A stretch of 64,000 bases of DNA from SMWC01 sp045561055. Its GTDB lineage: Bacteria > Pseudomonadota > Gammaproteobacteria > Steroidobacterales > Rariloculaceae. Numbering within the stretch: position 1 is the stretch's first letter; each line of letters opens with the position of its first letter. The notes beneath the pieces were generated by a model. The model saw only the letters and a program-made list of their open reading frames with translations. It searched no databases and was not told the origin of the DNA. Positions 8,356 through 17,130 of the stretch are shown piece after piece. The translations under genes were made by a program, and so were the position numbers. The stretch lies in assembly GCA_045561055.1 (NCBI GenBank), contig JBJKYL010000013.1, positions 1 through 64,000 on the forward strand. Direction: 5' to 3'.

Positions 8356-9417
8356 CTATATCGCGGTCTCTATCGCTTTACCGAGTTCGACGGTGTTGGC
8401 TGTGCCACCCATATCGCGGGTTAGGTTCACGCCGTCCTTTAGAACATTTTCTACAGCCGCCATGATCGTATCATGGGCTGCCTGCTCTCCCAGATGTTGC
8501 AGCATCATAGCACCGGCCCAAATAGTTCCAATGGGATTCGCGATGCCCTGACCAGCTATATCTGGAGCTGATCCATGTACTGGTTCGAACATCGAAGGAT
8601 GCGTTTTTTCGGGGTTCGTATTAGCAGAAGGAGCGATCGCGATAGTGCCTGTACAGGCAGGTCCAAGATCAGAGAGAATATCTCCAAATAGATTACTTCC
8701 GACGACGACGTCGAAGTGCTCCGGCATACGAACGAAATTTGCAGTTAGTATATCGATATGAAATTGATCAACTTTGATATCCGGATAGTGCTTTGCCATA
8801 TTAGCAACGCGGCTGTCCCAGTAGGGCATAGAATGAATAATGCCGTTTGATTTTGTTGCGGAGGTGACGTGTTTCGCTTCGCGGGTCTGTGCTAGCTCAA
8901 ACGCATATTTCACTACGCGATCAACTCCAAAGCGGGTAAATACACTCTGTTGAACTGCCATTTCGCGGTCTGTCCCTTCATACTGAATACCACCAATGGC
9001 AGAGTATTCGCCTTCGACGTTTTCTCGCACTACATAGAAGTCGATGTCGCCAGCTACTTTGCCTGCAAGTGGGCAGGGCACGCCATCAAATAGTCGTACT
9101 GGTCGAAGATTAATGTATTGATCGAACTCACGCCGGATCGGAATCAGTAACCCCCATAACGATACGTGGTCTGCCACGGTGGGGAATCCGACAGCGCCGA
9201 GGTAAATCGCGTCGAATGCGCGCAGTTGCTCGATACCGTCCTCGGGCATCATGCTGCCGGTCTCGAGGTATCGCTCGCAGGACCAGTCGAAACTCTGCCA
9301 TTGGAACTCAATCCCGTGTTTTTTTCCCGCAGCCTCTAGAACGCGAACTCCTTCAGGCATCACTTCAGTGCCAATACCATCACCTGGTATGAGTGCAATC
9401 TTTAGTTTATTACTCAA
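8356..9417 (-). CDS. Tartrate/D-malate dehydrogenase-type decarboxylating dehydrogenase
   Basis: 353 residues of the isocitrate/isopropylmalate dehydrogenase superfamily, closest by motif to TtuC/DmlA enzymes that oxidise tartrate or D-malate with NAD and Mn2+. Seen: start KIALIPGDGIGTEV, YLGAVGFPTVADHVSLWGLL (about 71-90), FYVVRENVEGEYS (about 127-139), the Lys-containing TSATKSNGI, and SNLFGDILSDL with metal-binding Asp residues, then EPVHGSAPDIAGQGIANP. The VADHVSLWGLL stretch separates this group from LeuB. It is convergent with the Gfo/Idh gene and downstream of the selenoprotein gene on the same strand. The context supports hydroxy-acid catabolism. Confidence 0.87.
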   Translation of the reverse strand: MSNKLKIALIPGDGIGTEVMPEGVRVLEAAGKKHGIEFQWQSFDWSCERYLETGSMMPEDGIEQLRAFDAIYLGAVGFPTVADHVSLWGLLIPIRREFDQYINLRPVRLFDGVPCPLAGKVAGDIDFYVVRENVEGEYSAIGGIQYEGTDREMAVQQSVFTRFGVDRVVKYAFELAQTREAKHVTSATKSNGIIHSMPYWDSRVANMAKHYPDIKVDQFHIDILTANFVRMPEHFDVVVGSNLFGDILSDLGPACTGTIAIAPSANTNPEKTHPSMFEPVHGSAPDIAGQGIANPIGTIWAGAMMLQHLGEQAAHDTIMAAVENVLKDGVNLTRDMGGTANTVELGKAIETAI

Positions 9418-9511
9418 TTATTTCTCCGTACTGAATGCATTGGATCAATCGATCCGATATATCAGATTCTTTGTAGCTGGACGACCTGAGTTGGTCCGGC
9501 TTTGAGGTGAG

Positions 9512-10099
9512 TTACACAGTCTCTTTGTCGGCTACTTTCCGTTCTTCTATATAGGCGGCTAACTCACCTTGTTGTGTATGTAACGTATGTAACCAACGTT
9601 GTCCACCAGAGGTAAATCCAGCCCAATAGCCAAGTTCTACTATCTCGGGTTCTGTAAATTCCTCGTGCAATTCTGCCCAGAGCGCGTCGTCTGCTAAGGC
9701 AGGATTCCAGAGAATTGCATCGGTATACCTTAGCGCGACTTTTTCTCGTTGAGTGAACCGATCGGAAGTCGCATAGTGGTCTAGATCGTTTAATCTGCTC
9801 GTTGGATCTTGCTTCGCCTCACGGGCGGAGCCCTGGTTACTTCAGTATTCGCAGTTGAGACTGCGAGCAATAAAGTAGCGAGTAAGCTCCTTTAGGTCCG
9901 TCTCAACCACTCCTGCATCAGTTTTTTTATTAAACAGTAACTTTCGAGTTAGCGTGAACGCTCTCATAACATCCGGTTGATGTGCCCGGATAGATTGGTT
10001 TTCCGGGCCAGGGCGTCCTCTCTCGATGGATTCTTCGAGCCAGCCACGAACCTCAGGATCGCTGATTTCTTCAGGTGCTACATAACTAATACGTGCCAT
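9512..10099 (-). CDS. Probable AhpD-like/carboxymuconolactone decarboxylase family selenoprotein (in-frame TGA)
   Basis: Read from ATG at 10099 the frame runs 85 codons to a TGA at 9842-9844, then continues 109 codons in the same frame to TAA at 9512-9514. The family normally has a redox CxxC; here the residues are Cys83-Glu-Tyr followed by TGA, so the stop replaces exactly the second Cys and the product would have CxxU. Both sides look like one family protein: upstream DLKELTRYFIARSLNCEY, downstream SNQGSARE, then FTQREKVALRYTDA and LGYWAGFTSGGQRWL. Total length of 195 fits the family. A hairpin with SECIS-like features starts 11 bases after the TGA. AhpD-like selenoproteins have been reported from marine metagenomes. 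The alternative is a nonsense mutation. No selA, selB or tRNA-Sec gene was seen in the window. Confidence 0.7.
9811..9831 (-). promoter_or_regulatory. Candidate bacterial SECIS hairpin
   Basis: In mRNA sense, 18 bases separate the TGA from a 5-base apical loop CGUGA. The stem is GCU plus CGCC pairing with GGCG plus AGC, interrupted by one C/A mismatch. Bacterial SECIS elements lie just after the UGA, with the loop roughly 16-37 bases away and a G in the first two loop positions; this hairpin meets those rules and its loop spacing is close to that of E. coli fdhF. Fold read by hand, not computed. Confidence 0.5.
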
Positions 10100-10390
10100 A
10101 TTTGTCCTTGTAGTATGGAAATCTTTCTGCCACTTACTGTTTTCAGCGGATGAAAGCATCTAAAAAGCTAGATTAGCAGAATTGGAGTCAGGGATCAGTA
10201 ATTCATCCAGTAACTAATGAACTCATTTATAATTTTTAAGCTATTTATACCTGATCATATATGGCTGAAGCCATACCAGAATTTGTAAAGTTGATGTTTG
10301 GCTATCCATTTGCAGAAGGTCTGATAATCATGCTTGACCCGGTTACGGCTAAGGTGCGTCTTTCGTAGAGTGTTTAAAGAGGAGTGTTTT

Positions 10391-11071
10391 GTGCCACGTT
10401 ATCTAGCAATTGGCGATATTCATGGTTGCGTTAACGCATTAGTTGCTCTCATCAATCTCGTCGAATTTCGTCATGACGATACAATTATTACGTTGGGCGA
10501 TTACGTTGACCGTGGACCGAATTCTCGCGAGGTACTTGATTTGATAATTGAGCTTCACAAGAATCACAACCTTATCCCGCTAAGGGGAAATCATGAGATT
10601 ATGATGCTTGATGCACGAGAGAAAAAAAGCTGGCTTTACGCTTGGATGAAGTATGGTGGTGATGCAACTCTGCTGTCCTATTCTTCATCTGACGAAGAAC
10701 CAGGCTCGTTCGCGGACGTTCCTGACTCACACATCGACTTTCTTGAGAATGACCTTGTGTCTTACTATGAGTGTGAGTCTCATTTTTTTGTCCACGCGAG
10801 CGTAGATGAAAAAATTGCTTTAAATGAGCAGTCGGATGCTTCGCTCTATTGGAAAAAATACGATAACCCCGAGCAGCATTGTTCTGGAAAAGTCATGGTT
10901 TGTGGCCATACTCCCCAACAAACTGGCTTACCTGCTAGCAATGACCACTCAATCTGCATTGATACATGGGTATACGGGAGCGGTTGGCTAAGTTGCTTTG
11001 ATATTGAATCGGGAATGATTTGGCAGGCAAATGAAGTTGGCGATACAAGGAGTTTTTCGACTAATAGGTAA
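10391..11071 (+). CDS. Metallophosphoesterase, bacterial PPP-type serine/threonine phosphatase
   Basis: 226 residues from GTG 10391, chosen because GGAG sits six bases upstream and the PPP motif follows at once; the frame is open further upstream to 10334. The three signature blocks are intact: GDIHG (8-12), GDYVDRG (36-42) and GNHE (66-69), supplying Asp9, His11, Asp37, Asn67 and His68 for the two-metal centre. A late GHTPQQTG segment gives another metal His. Size and motifs match bacterial PrpA/PrpE-like or ApaH-related phosphatases. It is convergent with the SixA-like gene, 7 bases apart. The substrate, phosphoprotein or dinucleotide, is unknown. Confidence 0.85.
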   Translation: MPRYLAIGDIHGCVNALVALINLVEFRHDDTIITLGDYVDRGPNSREVLDLIIELHKNHNLIPLRGNHEIMMLDAREKKSWLYAWMKYGGDATLLSYSSSDEEPGSFADVPDSHIDFLENDLVSYYECESHFFVHASVDEKIALNEQSDASLYWKKYDNPEQHCSGKVMVCGHTPQQTGLPASNDHSICIDTWVYGSGWLSCFDIESGMIWQANEVGDTRSFSTNR

Positions 11072-11078
11072 CTGATGG

Positions 11079-11576
11079 TTAGAATTGATCAACAAAGTCT
11101 ATAGCCCGCTTGATTTCGTTGCCGCTCTGACTTTCTTGCCAAAGAATTTTTCCAGCACCCTGGGATGGTTTTTTAATTTCGATAGCGAGTAAGCTACCGT
11201 TTGATATCAGAATATCCTCACCGGTTAACCATAAAACAAGTATGCTAGTACACGACTGGTGACTACTAACCAGAATATCTCCATTTTCGAAATCTAGGTC
11301 ATTCAAAAAGCATACTATTTCGTCCAGCCTTGAGCCTGTTGTTAGGTTTTTAGATTCGATAATTGGCCCATTAAACCCAATAATTTTTGCTGCAATTTGC
11401 AGGGTTTGTTTTACCCGAATCATTGGGCTAGAGTGTATTTGCTGTACGCCCTGTAGGTCGTTATGCCGAAGGGTAACAATATCTTCGACCTCTTTGATTC
11501 CTTCCTCGCTCAACACGCGTTGCTCATCAGCGTTCGATTCAGCGGTCATCCCATGGCGTAGGATAAAGAGTGTCAT
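11079..11576 (-). CDS. SixA-like histidine phosphatase
   Basis: 165 residues of the histidine phosphatase (phosphoglycerate mutase-like) superfamily. The catalytic RHG is at 7-9 (FILRHGMTA), HSSPMIRVKQT at about 48-58 is the usual S-P-x-x-R block, and the second catalytic His is H106 in SSHQS. Short length and sequence style match SixA, which removes phosphate from phosphohistidine in phosphorelay proteins. No histidine kinase lies nearby, so a target cannot be named. The 179 bases upstream of its start (11577-11755) hold no recognised gene. Confidence 0.78.
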   Translation of the reverse strand: MTLFILRHGMTAESNADEQRVLSEEGIKEVEDIVTLRHNDLQGVQQIHSSPMIRVKQTLQIAAKIIGFNGPIIESKNLTTGSRLDEIVCFLNDLDFENGDILVSSHQSCTSILVLWLTGEDILISNGSLLAIEIKKPSQGAGKILWQESQSGNEIKRAIDFVDQF

Positions 11577-11755
11577 TAATGTCTTTGCCCTGTTAATAGG
11601 CAGTATGCTTGGCGATAAAGGGAAAGCTCGCTGTCGCTCCGTATACTAAGGGGACTACGAATCAAGCAGACGCGGTTGATCAACGCTCGTCTCCGTTGCT
11701 ATCGAAACGTTACTATAGAGTGTATTAAGACTCCCGGGTATTAGTAACGATGATG

Positions 11756-12994
11756 CTAGTAGCTCATTCCACAGCCAATGATTCTATCGGTCGGGAATTT
11801 GGTGATTATTTCGATACCAGAATCGGTCACGACAACTTCATCCTCCAGGCGCACGCCATCGGATCCGTCCTCATTACCCGCATAAGTCTCTAGCGCAAAC
11901 ACCATGCCTGGTTCAATTTCAACCGGATGTTCAATGCTATAGGCCCGAGAGATAATCGGAAATTCCCACAAACCAACGCCGATACCGTGACCGTACTGTA
12001 GGCCAAATATTTCATGTTCATTTAGAGCTCCCATCTGGCGGTAATCGGGCCAGCGGGTCACAACATCAGCCGTGGAGCAACCGGGTTTAACTGCATCGAT
12101 GCCGCCTAACTGAATTTCAAGACAACGCGCGTGTGTATCTATTTGTTTCTGAGATGGTGGGCCAACAGTAAAGCATCTATATACGCAGGTATGATAACCG
12201 TTAAACAAACAGACGATATCCATGAAAATAATGTCGCCTGGTTGAAGCAAACGGTCTGAGCTTAGATGCGGGTGTGGATTGGTCCGGTTACCTGAAGTTA
12301 CCTGTACGTTATGTATCCACTGCGCTCCTAAACGATGCATTTCAGCCGAGGCAACTGCCTGCAAGTCGTTTTCTTTTGCGCCAGGGCGAATCTCGCGCGC
12401 GATTGCATGAAATGCGGCATCAACGATCGCAGCACCATGCTTCAGGATCATAATCTCATCTTCGTTTTTGATGGATCTAGCGTATTGCATTACTCCCTGA
12501 CCATCCGCGATGGTATAACCGTTGGCCTGCATAGCGAGTAATATTTGAGATTCGATAACGTCAACGCCAATTCGAATCTTGCTCTTGTCTAGATCAAAGT
12601 TGCCCAGAACCATATCTAGGTCTTTCAAAAATCCTGCAGAGCAACCCCACGCCTCCGGTAGAGCGCCAAACATAGTCCCGTGTGCGGGGAACGTATAATC
12701 AGCGATCCATGGACAGTTAAGCTTTTCGTTCGCCACTTCCGATCCGAACCCAAATATATGAGGTGGGCCATTTCGAGGAATAATCGCGTAGCGCCCCATG
12801 TTGTCAATTTCGGGAGAACAGACAGCCGTAGAAGTTGAGTAGCGTTTGTTGCCTGTATCAAAGAGTAACAAGCATTCAATATCGAACTCATCCATGTAAT
12901 GTTTTATACGATTGACTCGATATTCACGCATGCGATCCATGTCCATGCGTTGCTCGTAGTCAACCTGCATCATTCCTTGTGTGCCCGCTCTCAC
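11756..12994 (-). CDS. M24 family (Xaa-Pro peptidase/creatinase-like) protein with altered metal ligand
   Basis: 412 residues from GTG 12994, supported by AGGGAG about seven bases upstream. The creatinase-type N-terminal domain covers about 1-170 and the pita-bread domain the rest. Metal ligands of M24 enzymes are normally Asp, Asp, His, Glu, Glu. Here D259 (IIFMDIV), H336 (YGHGIG), E369 (ALETY) and E384 (RLEDE) are present, but the second Asp position is occupied by Cys270 (YHTCVYR). The overall layout (MREYRVNRI near 22-30, VTSGNRTNP near 232-240) resembles the branch holding the DMSP lyase DddP and ectoine hydrolases, but the DddP ligand pattern is not kept. It is probably a hydrolase or lyase of a small metabolite; substrate unknown. 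Confidence 0.8.
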   Translation of the reverse strand: MRAGTQGMMQVDYEQRMDMDRMREYRVNRIKHYMDEFDIECLLLFDTGNKRYSTSTAVCSPEIDNMGRYAIIPRNGPPHIFGFGSEVANEKLNCPWIADYTFPAHGTMFGALPEAWGCSAGFLKDLDMVLGNFDLDKSKIRIGVDVIESQILLAMQANGYTIADGQGVMQYARSIKNEDEIMILKHGAAIVDAAFHAIAREIRPGAKENDLQAVASAEMHRLGAQWIHNVQVTSGNRTNPHPHLSSDRLLQPGDIIFMDIVCLFNGYHTCVYRCFTVGPPSQKQIDTHARCLEIQLGGIDAVKPGCSTADVVTRWPDYRQMGALNEHEIFGLQYGHGIGVGLWEFPIISRAYSIEHPVEIEPGMVFALETYAGNEDGSDGVRLEDEVVVTDSGIEIITKFPTDRIIGCGMSY

Positions 12995-13060
12995 AATACT
13001 ATCTCCCTAACCTCTTTTAGTTTCATGGTTTACTGTGTGTCTAAATAGTGCTCTCGTATA

Positions 13061-14086
13061 TCAAACAATTTTTTCTACTTGGTGTGAGGTTGCAGACTTT
13101 ACAACAGTCTCTGTTACTGCGACACCGTGAATCATTTCTTCAACGGGAATGAAATAAGGGGTGCCGTTAGTTACGGATTGGCCAAAGGCATCTAGCACAC
13201 CGCGAACGATATCAACCTCTTCGGCCTGCCAAACTTCAGCGTCTCCTTTGGTTGGCTTATATATACAGGTACCGAAGCATTTCTTGCGGCGTTCCTCTGA
13301 GGAGGCACCAGCAATGTGTGTCATACCTTCTAATCGTACGAAGCCCTTAGAACCAAAAACCTGGAAGCTGAAACCGCCGCCCGTTGCGGTCATCGTCCCG
13401 AGATAGCCAGACATACCATCCTTCATTCGGAATAGGATTGACGTTGTGTCGTCAGCATCGATTTCAACTACACGACGAAAGCTTTGACAGTACAGTTCGT
13501 CTATTTCACCGCAAAGGTCGATCATGCCGTCGATAGCGTGTATACCTAACGGCGTTAGCCCCCCGCAGGGTGCCTCGTTACGGTCAGCACGCCAGGCATC
13601 TCCCTTAAGGAACAGTGCGTTCGGGAAGGTCATATTTGCTTCGACGTGTAGGATGGTGCCGAGATCCCCGGAATTAATGCGATCTCGCAATTTCGTCATT
13701 TCTGGGTGCAGTCGCCGGTTATAGTCGAGACCGAGCGTAACGCCGGCTTTTTGTGTTGCAGCTACGGCACGTTCGGCATCAGCTTTGTGGAGCGCAAACG
13801 GTTTCTCACAGAGGACATGTTTACCAGCTTCCGCTGCTGCAACGACTTGATCTGTATGAAGAGAGTGTGGGGTGGCAAGCACGACGGCATCGATTTTCGG
13901 ATCGGCTAGAGCCGCATCAAAGTCGGTATGTAATTCCATCCCGTGTAGCTCCGTAAAGGCTTTCGTCTCATCGGAAACAAAGGGATCGACACCAGCAATA
14001 AACCTAAAATCGTCGCTGACGCCAGAGACCGACTCAACCAAAGTTCTACCCCACCAGCCCAGGCCGGCGATTGCCGCGTTTAACAT
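13061..14086 (-). CDS. Gfo/Idh/MocA family oxidoreductase (second copy)
   Basis: 341 residues from the ATG preceded by a good AAGGAG ribosome site; the frame is open upstream to 14302 but without support. Rossmann start AIAGLGWWGRT, the EKP motif in AGKHVLCEKPFALH (about 95-108), and a substrate domain with GGLTPLGIHAIDGMIDLCG carrying the conserved His. It resembles the 7251-8264 enzyme but is not a near-identical copy. It precedes the M24 gene on the same strand with a gap of 66 bases, so the two may be co-transcribed, and it is divergent from the sodium symporter at 14303. Substrate unknown; joint use of one imported compound is an inference. Confidence 0.87.
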   Translation of the reverse strand: MLNAAIAGLGWWGRTLVESVSGVSDDFRFIAGVDPFVSDETKAFTELHGMELHTDFDAALADPKIDAVVLATPHSLHTDQVVAAAEAGKHVLCEKPFALHKADAERAVAATQKAGVTLGLDYNRRLHPEMTKLRDRINSGDLGTILHVEANMTFPNALFLKGDAWRADRNEAPCGGLTPLGIHAIDGMIDLCGEIDELYCQSFRRVVEIDADDTTSILFRMKDGMSGYLGTMTATGGGFSFQVFGSKGFVRLEGMTHIAGASSEERRKKCFGTCIYKPTKGDAEVWQAEEVDIVRGVLDAFGQSVTNGTPYFIPVEEMIHGVAVTETVVKSATSHQVEKIV

Positions 14087-14302
14087 CTGTAATCTCCTTA
14101 TTGAATACTCGCGATATATTGGTATGGATAGCAGCGAGGATTGCTTGGCTGCACTTTGCTTTCTTGTCAGTAGCGCAATATATTCGCTAATCCTGAATCT
14201 TTTCATATTTTTCCGATCATCGCAATTTCTACTAAATCTGTGGCCGTGTTGAGGGCTAAGATGGCTTGGATCGCGTAGAAATTCTCTATAAGGATAGTCC
14301 AT

Positions 14303-15862
14303 ATGGGCCTTTACACTTGGTCCTGGCTCTTTTTACTTGGTTACGTAGCCGTGATGGTTGGTTTCGGCTTACTGGGCAAAAGGCGTGTCGTAGGTGCTGA
14401 TGATTTCGCAACGGCACGTGGCGGCTATGGACCGTTTCTTCTTGCGCTTGCGTTCGCCTCTACGGCAGCTAGTGGCGCGACATTTTTAGGTTTGCCAGAT
14501 CTAACATACAGTTATGGCTTATCGACGTTGTGGATAGCATTTCTTTATCCCTTTGGTATATACCTCGGCATATTGATCTCGCAGCGAACTGTTTCACGTT
14601 ACGGTAACTTGACTGGGACGCGATCTATTCCGGAATATCTTGGAGAGCGTTATCAATCGGAAGGTCTACGCATTTCGGCGGCTATATTTTCATTAATACT
14701 GTTGTTTTATTTGGCCGGCCAGTTAGTTGCCGGCCTTGTTATGTTCGAGATGATGTTAGGTTTGTCAAAGTTTAGCGCGCTAGCTATAACCACTATCGTA
14801 TTGCTTAGCTATATCACCTTTGGCGGTGCTCATGCAGACATTTTGACTGACGGTGCACAAGGGATGCTCATGGTGTTGCTCGCACTAGCAATTCTCGCAA
14901 TGTTTCTCCTCGGTACCGGTAATGGCGGGCTTGGTAATCTACTCGACAATCTCCGTTCCCAAGACGAGCTATTAGTGCAGAATTTTCATCCTGGGATGGC
15001 AATCACGGCATCGGTTTGGAGTTATTTTAGTGTCGTAGTAGCGCATATACCTTTGGGGTTATTGCCGCACATTGGCAATAAGCTTTGGGCGCTTAGGGAT
15101 CAACGTAGTCAGTGGCGATTTCTGATCATGGCCTTCACTTTTGGTTTGATATTACCTGCAATCACTTTGGGTGGTGCGCTAGCTCGTGGTGTTTTCGGAG
15201 ATAGCCTGCTACTCGAAGGTGGCGGGGTAAATACAGCGTTACCCGCATTATTTATTGAGATGTTTCCGACCTGGATAGCTGCGTTACTCGGTGTTGGCAT
15301 ACTTTCAGCTGTTATGTCGACAGCTGATGGGCTAGTTATCTCGACTTCGCAGGTATTCGCCAACGACATTTATCGGCGCAGCGTCGCACCGCGCCTTCAT
15401 TCTAATCAGGAAGAGACTGTGCTCGATCGCAACGTGCTAGTCATCAGCCGAATCGTTACAGCGCTAACGATTATGGGATCGGCAGCGCTTGCATGGTTTG
15501 TTATTGATATGAATATCGTGTTACTTGTTTGGGCTGGGGTTGGTGGGTTTACTGCTGCGCTCATGGGCCCATTAGTAGTTGGCTCAGTTTGGCGGGGTGT
15601 GAGTCGTGCTGGGGCACTAGCCGGGTTCTGGACTGGAGCCGTACTTTTTGTCTTGATCCACTCGGGATTTATTTCGAGCGAGTGGTTTGCTGGTACGAGT
15701 CTAGAGGTATTTGCTATATGGTTTTCCTTTAATGCGGCCAGTCCTTATTCCGCTGCGACATTAGCCGGATTATCCGGTGTCGTTGTTATGGTAATCGTGT
15801 CGCGGTGCTCGGCTCCGTTTTCTGACAGTCATCTTGACGCGGTACTTGATCCTCGCGATTAA
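14303..15862 (+). CDS. Sodium:solute symporter (SSS) family transporter
   Basis: 519 residues with about 13 hydrophobic spans. SSS marks: an N-terminal span followed by a FATARGGYGPFLLALAFAS loop (about 38-56), ATFLGLPDLTYSYG, then GTRSIPEYLGERYQS (about 107-121), and GILSAVMSTADGLVIS (about 332-347), a core segment with Na+-site residues. The solute cannot be told. It is divergent from the Gfo/Idh and M24 genes, so it may import their substrate. Start ATG 14303 is preceded only by a weak AAGG. Confidence 0.88.
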   Translation: MGLYTWSWLFLLGYVAVMVGFGLLGKRRVVGADDFATARGGYGPFLLALAFASTAASGATFLGLPDLTYSYGLSTLWIAFLYPFGIYLGILISQRTVSRYGNLTGTRSIPEYLGERYQSEGLRISAAIFSLILLFYLAGQLVAGLVMFEMMLGLSKFSALAITTIVLLSYITFGGAHADILTDGAQGMLMVLLALAILAMFLLGTGNGGLGNLLDNLRSQDELLVQNFHPGMAITASVWSYFSVVVAHIPLGLLPHIGNKLWALRDQRSQWRFLIMAFTFGLILPAITLGGALARGVFGDSLLLEGGGVNTALPALFIEMFPTWIAALLGVGILSAVMSTADGLVISTSQVFANDIYRRSVAPRLHSNQEETVLDRNVLVISRIVTALTIMGSAALAWFVIDMNIVLLVWAGVGGFTAALMGPLVVGSVWRGVSRAGALAGFWTGAVLFVLIHSGFISSEWFAGTSLEVFAIWFSFNAASPYSAATLAGLSGVVVMVIVSRCSAPFSDSHLDAVLDPRD

Positions 15863-15876
15863 ATATAAGGTCTACG

Positions 15877-16838
15877 CTACGGATCACTGATTCGAAAATC
15901 ATCAATTTGAATTTCTTTGCCGTAATTAGCGTAGTCACCGGTAGCTCTTTGTTTTCTGAATTCGCCCCATTTTATTGGGCGATAGTGAGCTTTCCCTGCT
16001 CCGACGACTGATGGTAGTGGAGCATAAGAGGTATTGAACGATGGGTTCAGGAAAAATGGAGCGCTATACCTAACGTGTTGGTCGCTCGCGAGTACACGGT
16101 GGAGTGGGGCCTTGTAACGATCATTCGACCATACTTGAACAACATCTCCAATATTGACAACTAAGCTAGCTTCCCCTGTTGATACTGTGCGCCAAGCACC
16201 ACCGTGTTCTATTTGCAGACCTTGACGACCGTCCTGTAGTAATAGGGTTATCGCCCCAGAATCTGTATGATGACCAACACCCAGTTCGCCAGCGGAAGGT
16301 ATGGTTGGGCTTTGAGGGGATGCTGGGTTTTTACATAAAGGATAGTAGTTTAATCGCAGATAACTGCTGTGATTTTTAAAATTGTCTGCAAGATTACTGC
16401 TATCAGTATCTAATGTGCGTCCCAGCGACCTTATCAACTCGATCGCGATCCTTTCGCATTCAGTGTAGTACGCTAAAGTAACAATCCGAAAATCCGGATG
16501 TTGTGTTGGCCATTGTGGAATACAGAAGTCGTGTTCGTGCCCAGTATCAAAAATCTGTTTCCAATCTCTTGCATTTTTCGTCAGTTCTCGATCATAAAAG
16601 CCCCAGTGATTATCGGAGGTGCGTTCAACGGTTTTTTTTCGCTAAGAGGCAATGAAAAAAATATTTTCATTTGATTAAGTAAGTGTTCGCAAATATTTGT
16701 TGAAAGAGGATGATTGATTAGCTCAAAAAAGCCCCAGTCGCGACACGCATCTGCTAACTGCTTAAGATCGAGTCCCATACATATTCGTTGATAATCGAGC
16801 TGAGGTAACGCCGTTTTTAAAGTTTCCGGTGAGTCCAT
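15877..16838 (-). pseudogene. 2-oxoglutarate/Fe(II) oxygenase (IPNS-like), frameshifted at an A8 tract
   Basis: Two frames together make one isopenicillin-N-synthase-type oxygenase of about 320 residues. The 5' part (16838 down to about 16640) has DWGFFELINHPLS and ends at LPLSEKK. After an A8 run (T8 on plus strand, 16632-16639) the reading continues one frame over as TVERTSDNHWGFYDRELTK and on to the 3' part, which holds the iron ligands HTD (GHHTDSGAI), a distal His (LHRVLA) and RYSAPFF for 2-oxoglutarate. One extra A would restore the frame. It could be a real mutation, an assembly error, or expression by slippage on the A8 run. Such enzymes hydroxylate small molecules; substrate unknown. 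It is convergent with the symporter. Confidence 0.75.
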
Positions 16839-17130
16839 GTGAACAAAAGATCTATTTATGATGATTGAAATTAAGTGTTGATTTCAGTTTCAGTAGCGAA
16901 TGTGTCTACCTTAAAGCGGCTTTAGGAAACTGCAACGTCCAGATAACCCGTGTTATCAACAACCGTTCCCGACAAGTAATTATACTTTTTTCTATCTGTG
17001 TATTGAGGGCCTTCGGGGACCGGAACGCTTGGAAAAAAAATACAGTTTAGATTTTTGCCGTAAAAAAATGAAAGTTTTTAAGTGTAGTTTTTTAAAAAAA
17101 TCAGATGGTTGCTAAGATTTAAAGTGCTTT
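16839..17130. other. AT-rich gap without a recognised gene
   Basis: 292 bases between the divergent oxygenase and dehydrogenase genes. The right part (about 17030-17110) is very rich in A and T runs, as expected near promoters. No ORF with family features and no clear hairpin were seen. The structured leader begins at 17131. Confidence 0.5.

Noticed and set aside
9842..10159. A 105-residue ORF ending at the TGA, read as a complete short protein
   Set aside because: It would lack the second half of the family fold, which continues in frame without decay right after the TGA, so the longer selenoprotein reading is better. The first 20 residues before ATG 10099 are not needed.
11756..12994. Calling the M24 protein a DMSP lyase (DddP)
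   Set aside because: The general layout is similar, but the DddP metal ligands are not conserved, so only the superfamily is claimed.
14087..14302. 72-residue N-terminal extension of the second Gfo/Idh protein
   Set aside because: ATG 14086 has an AAGGAG site and starts the Rossmann fold directly. The extension has no family features.
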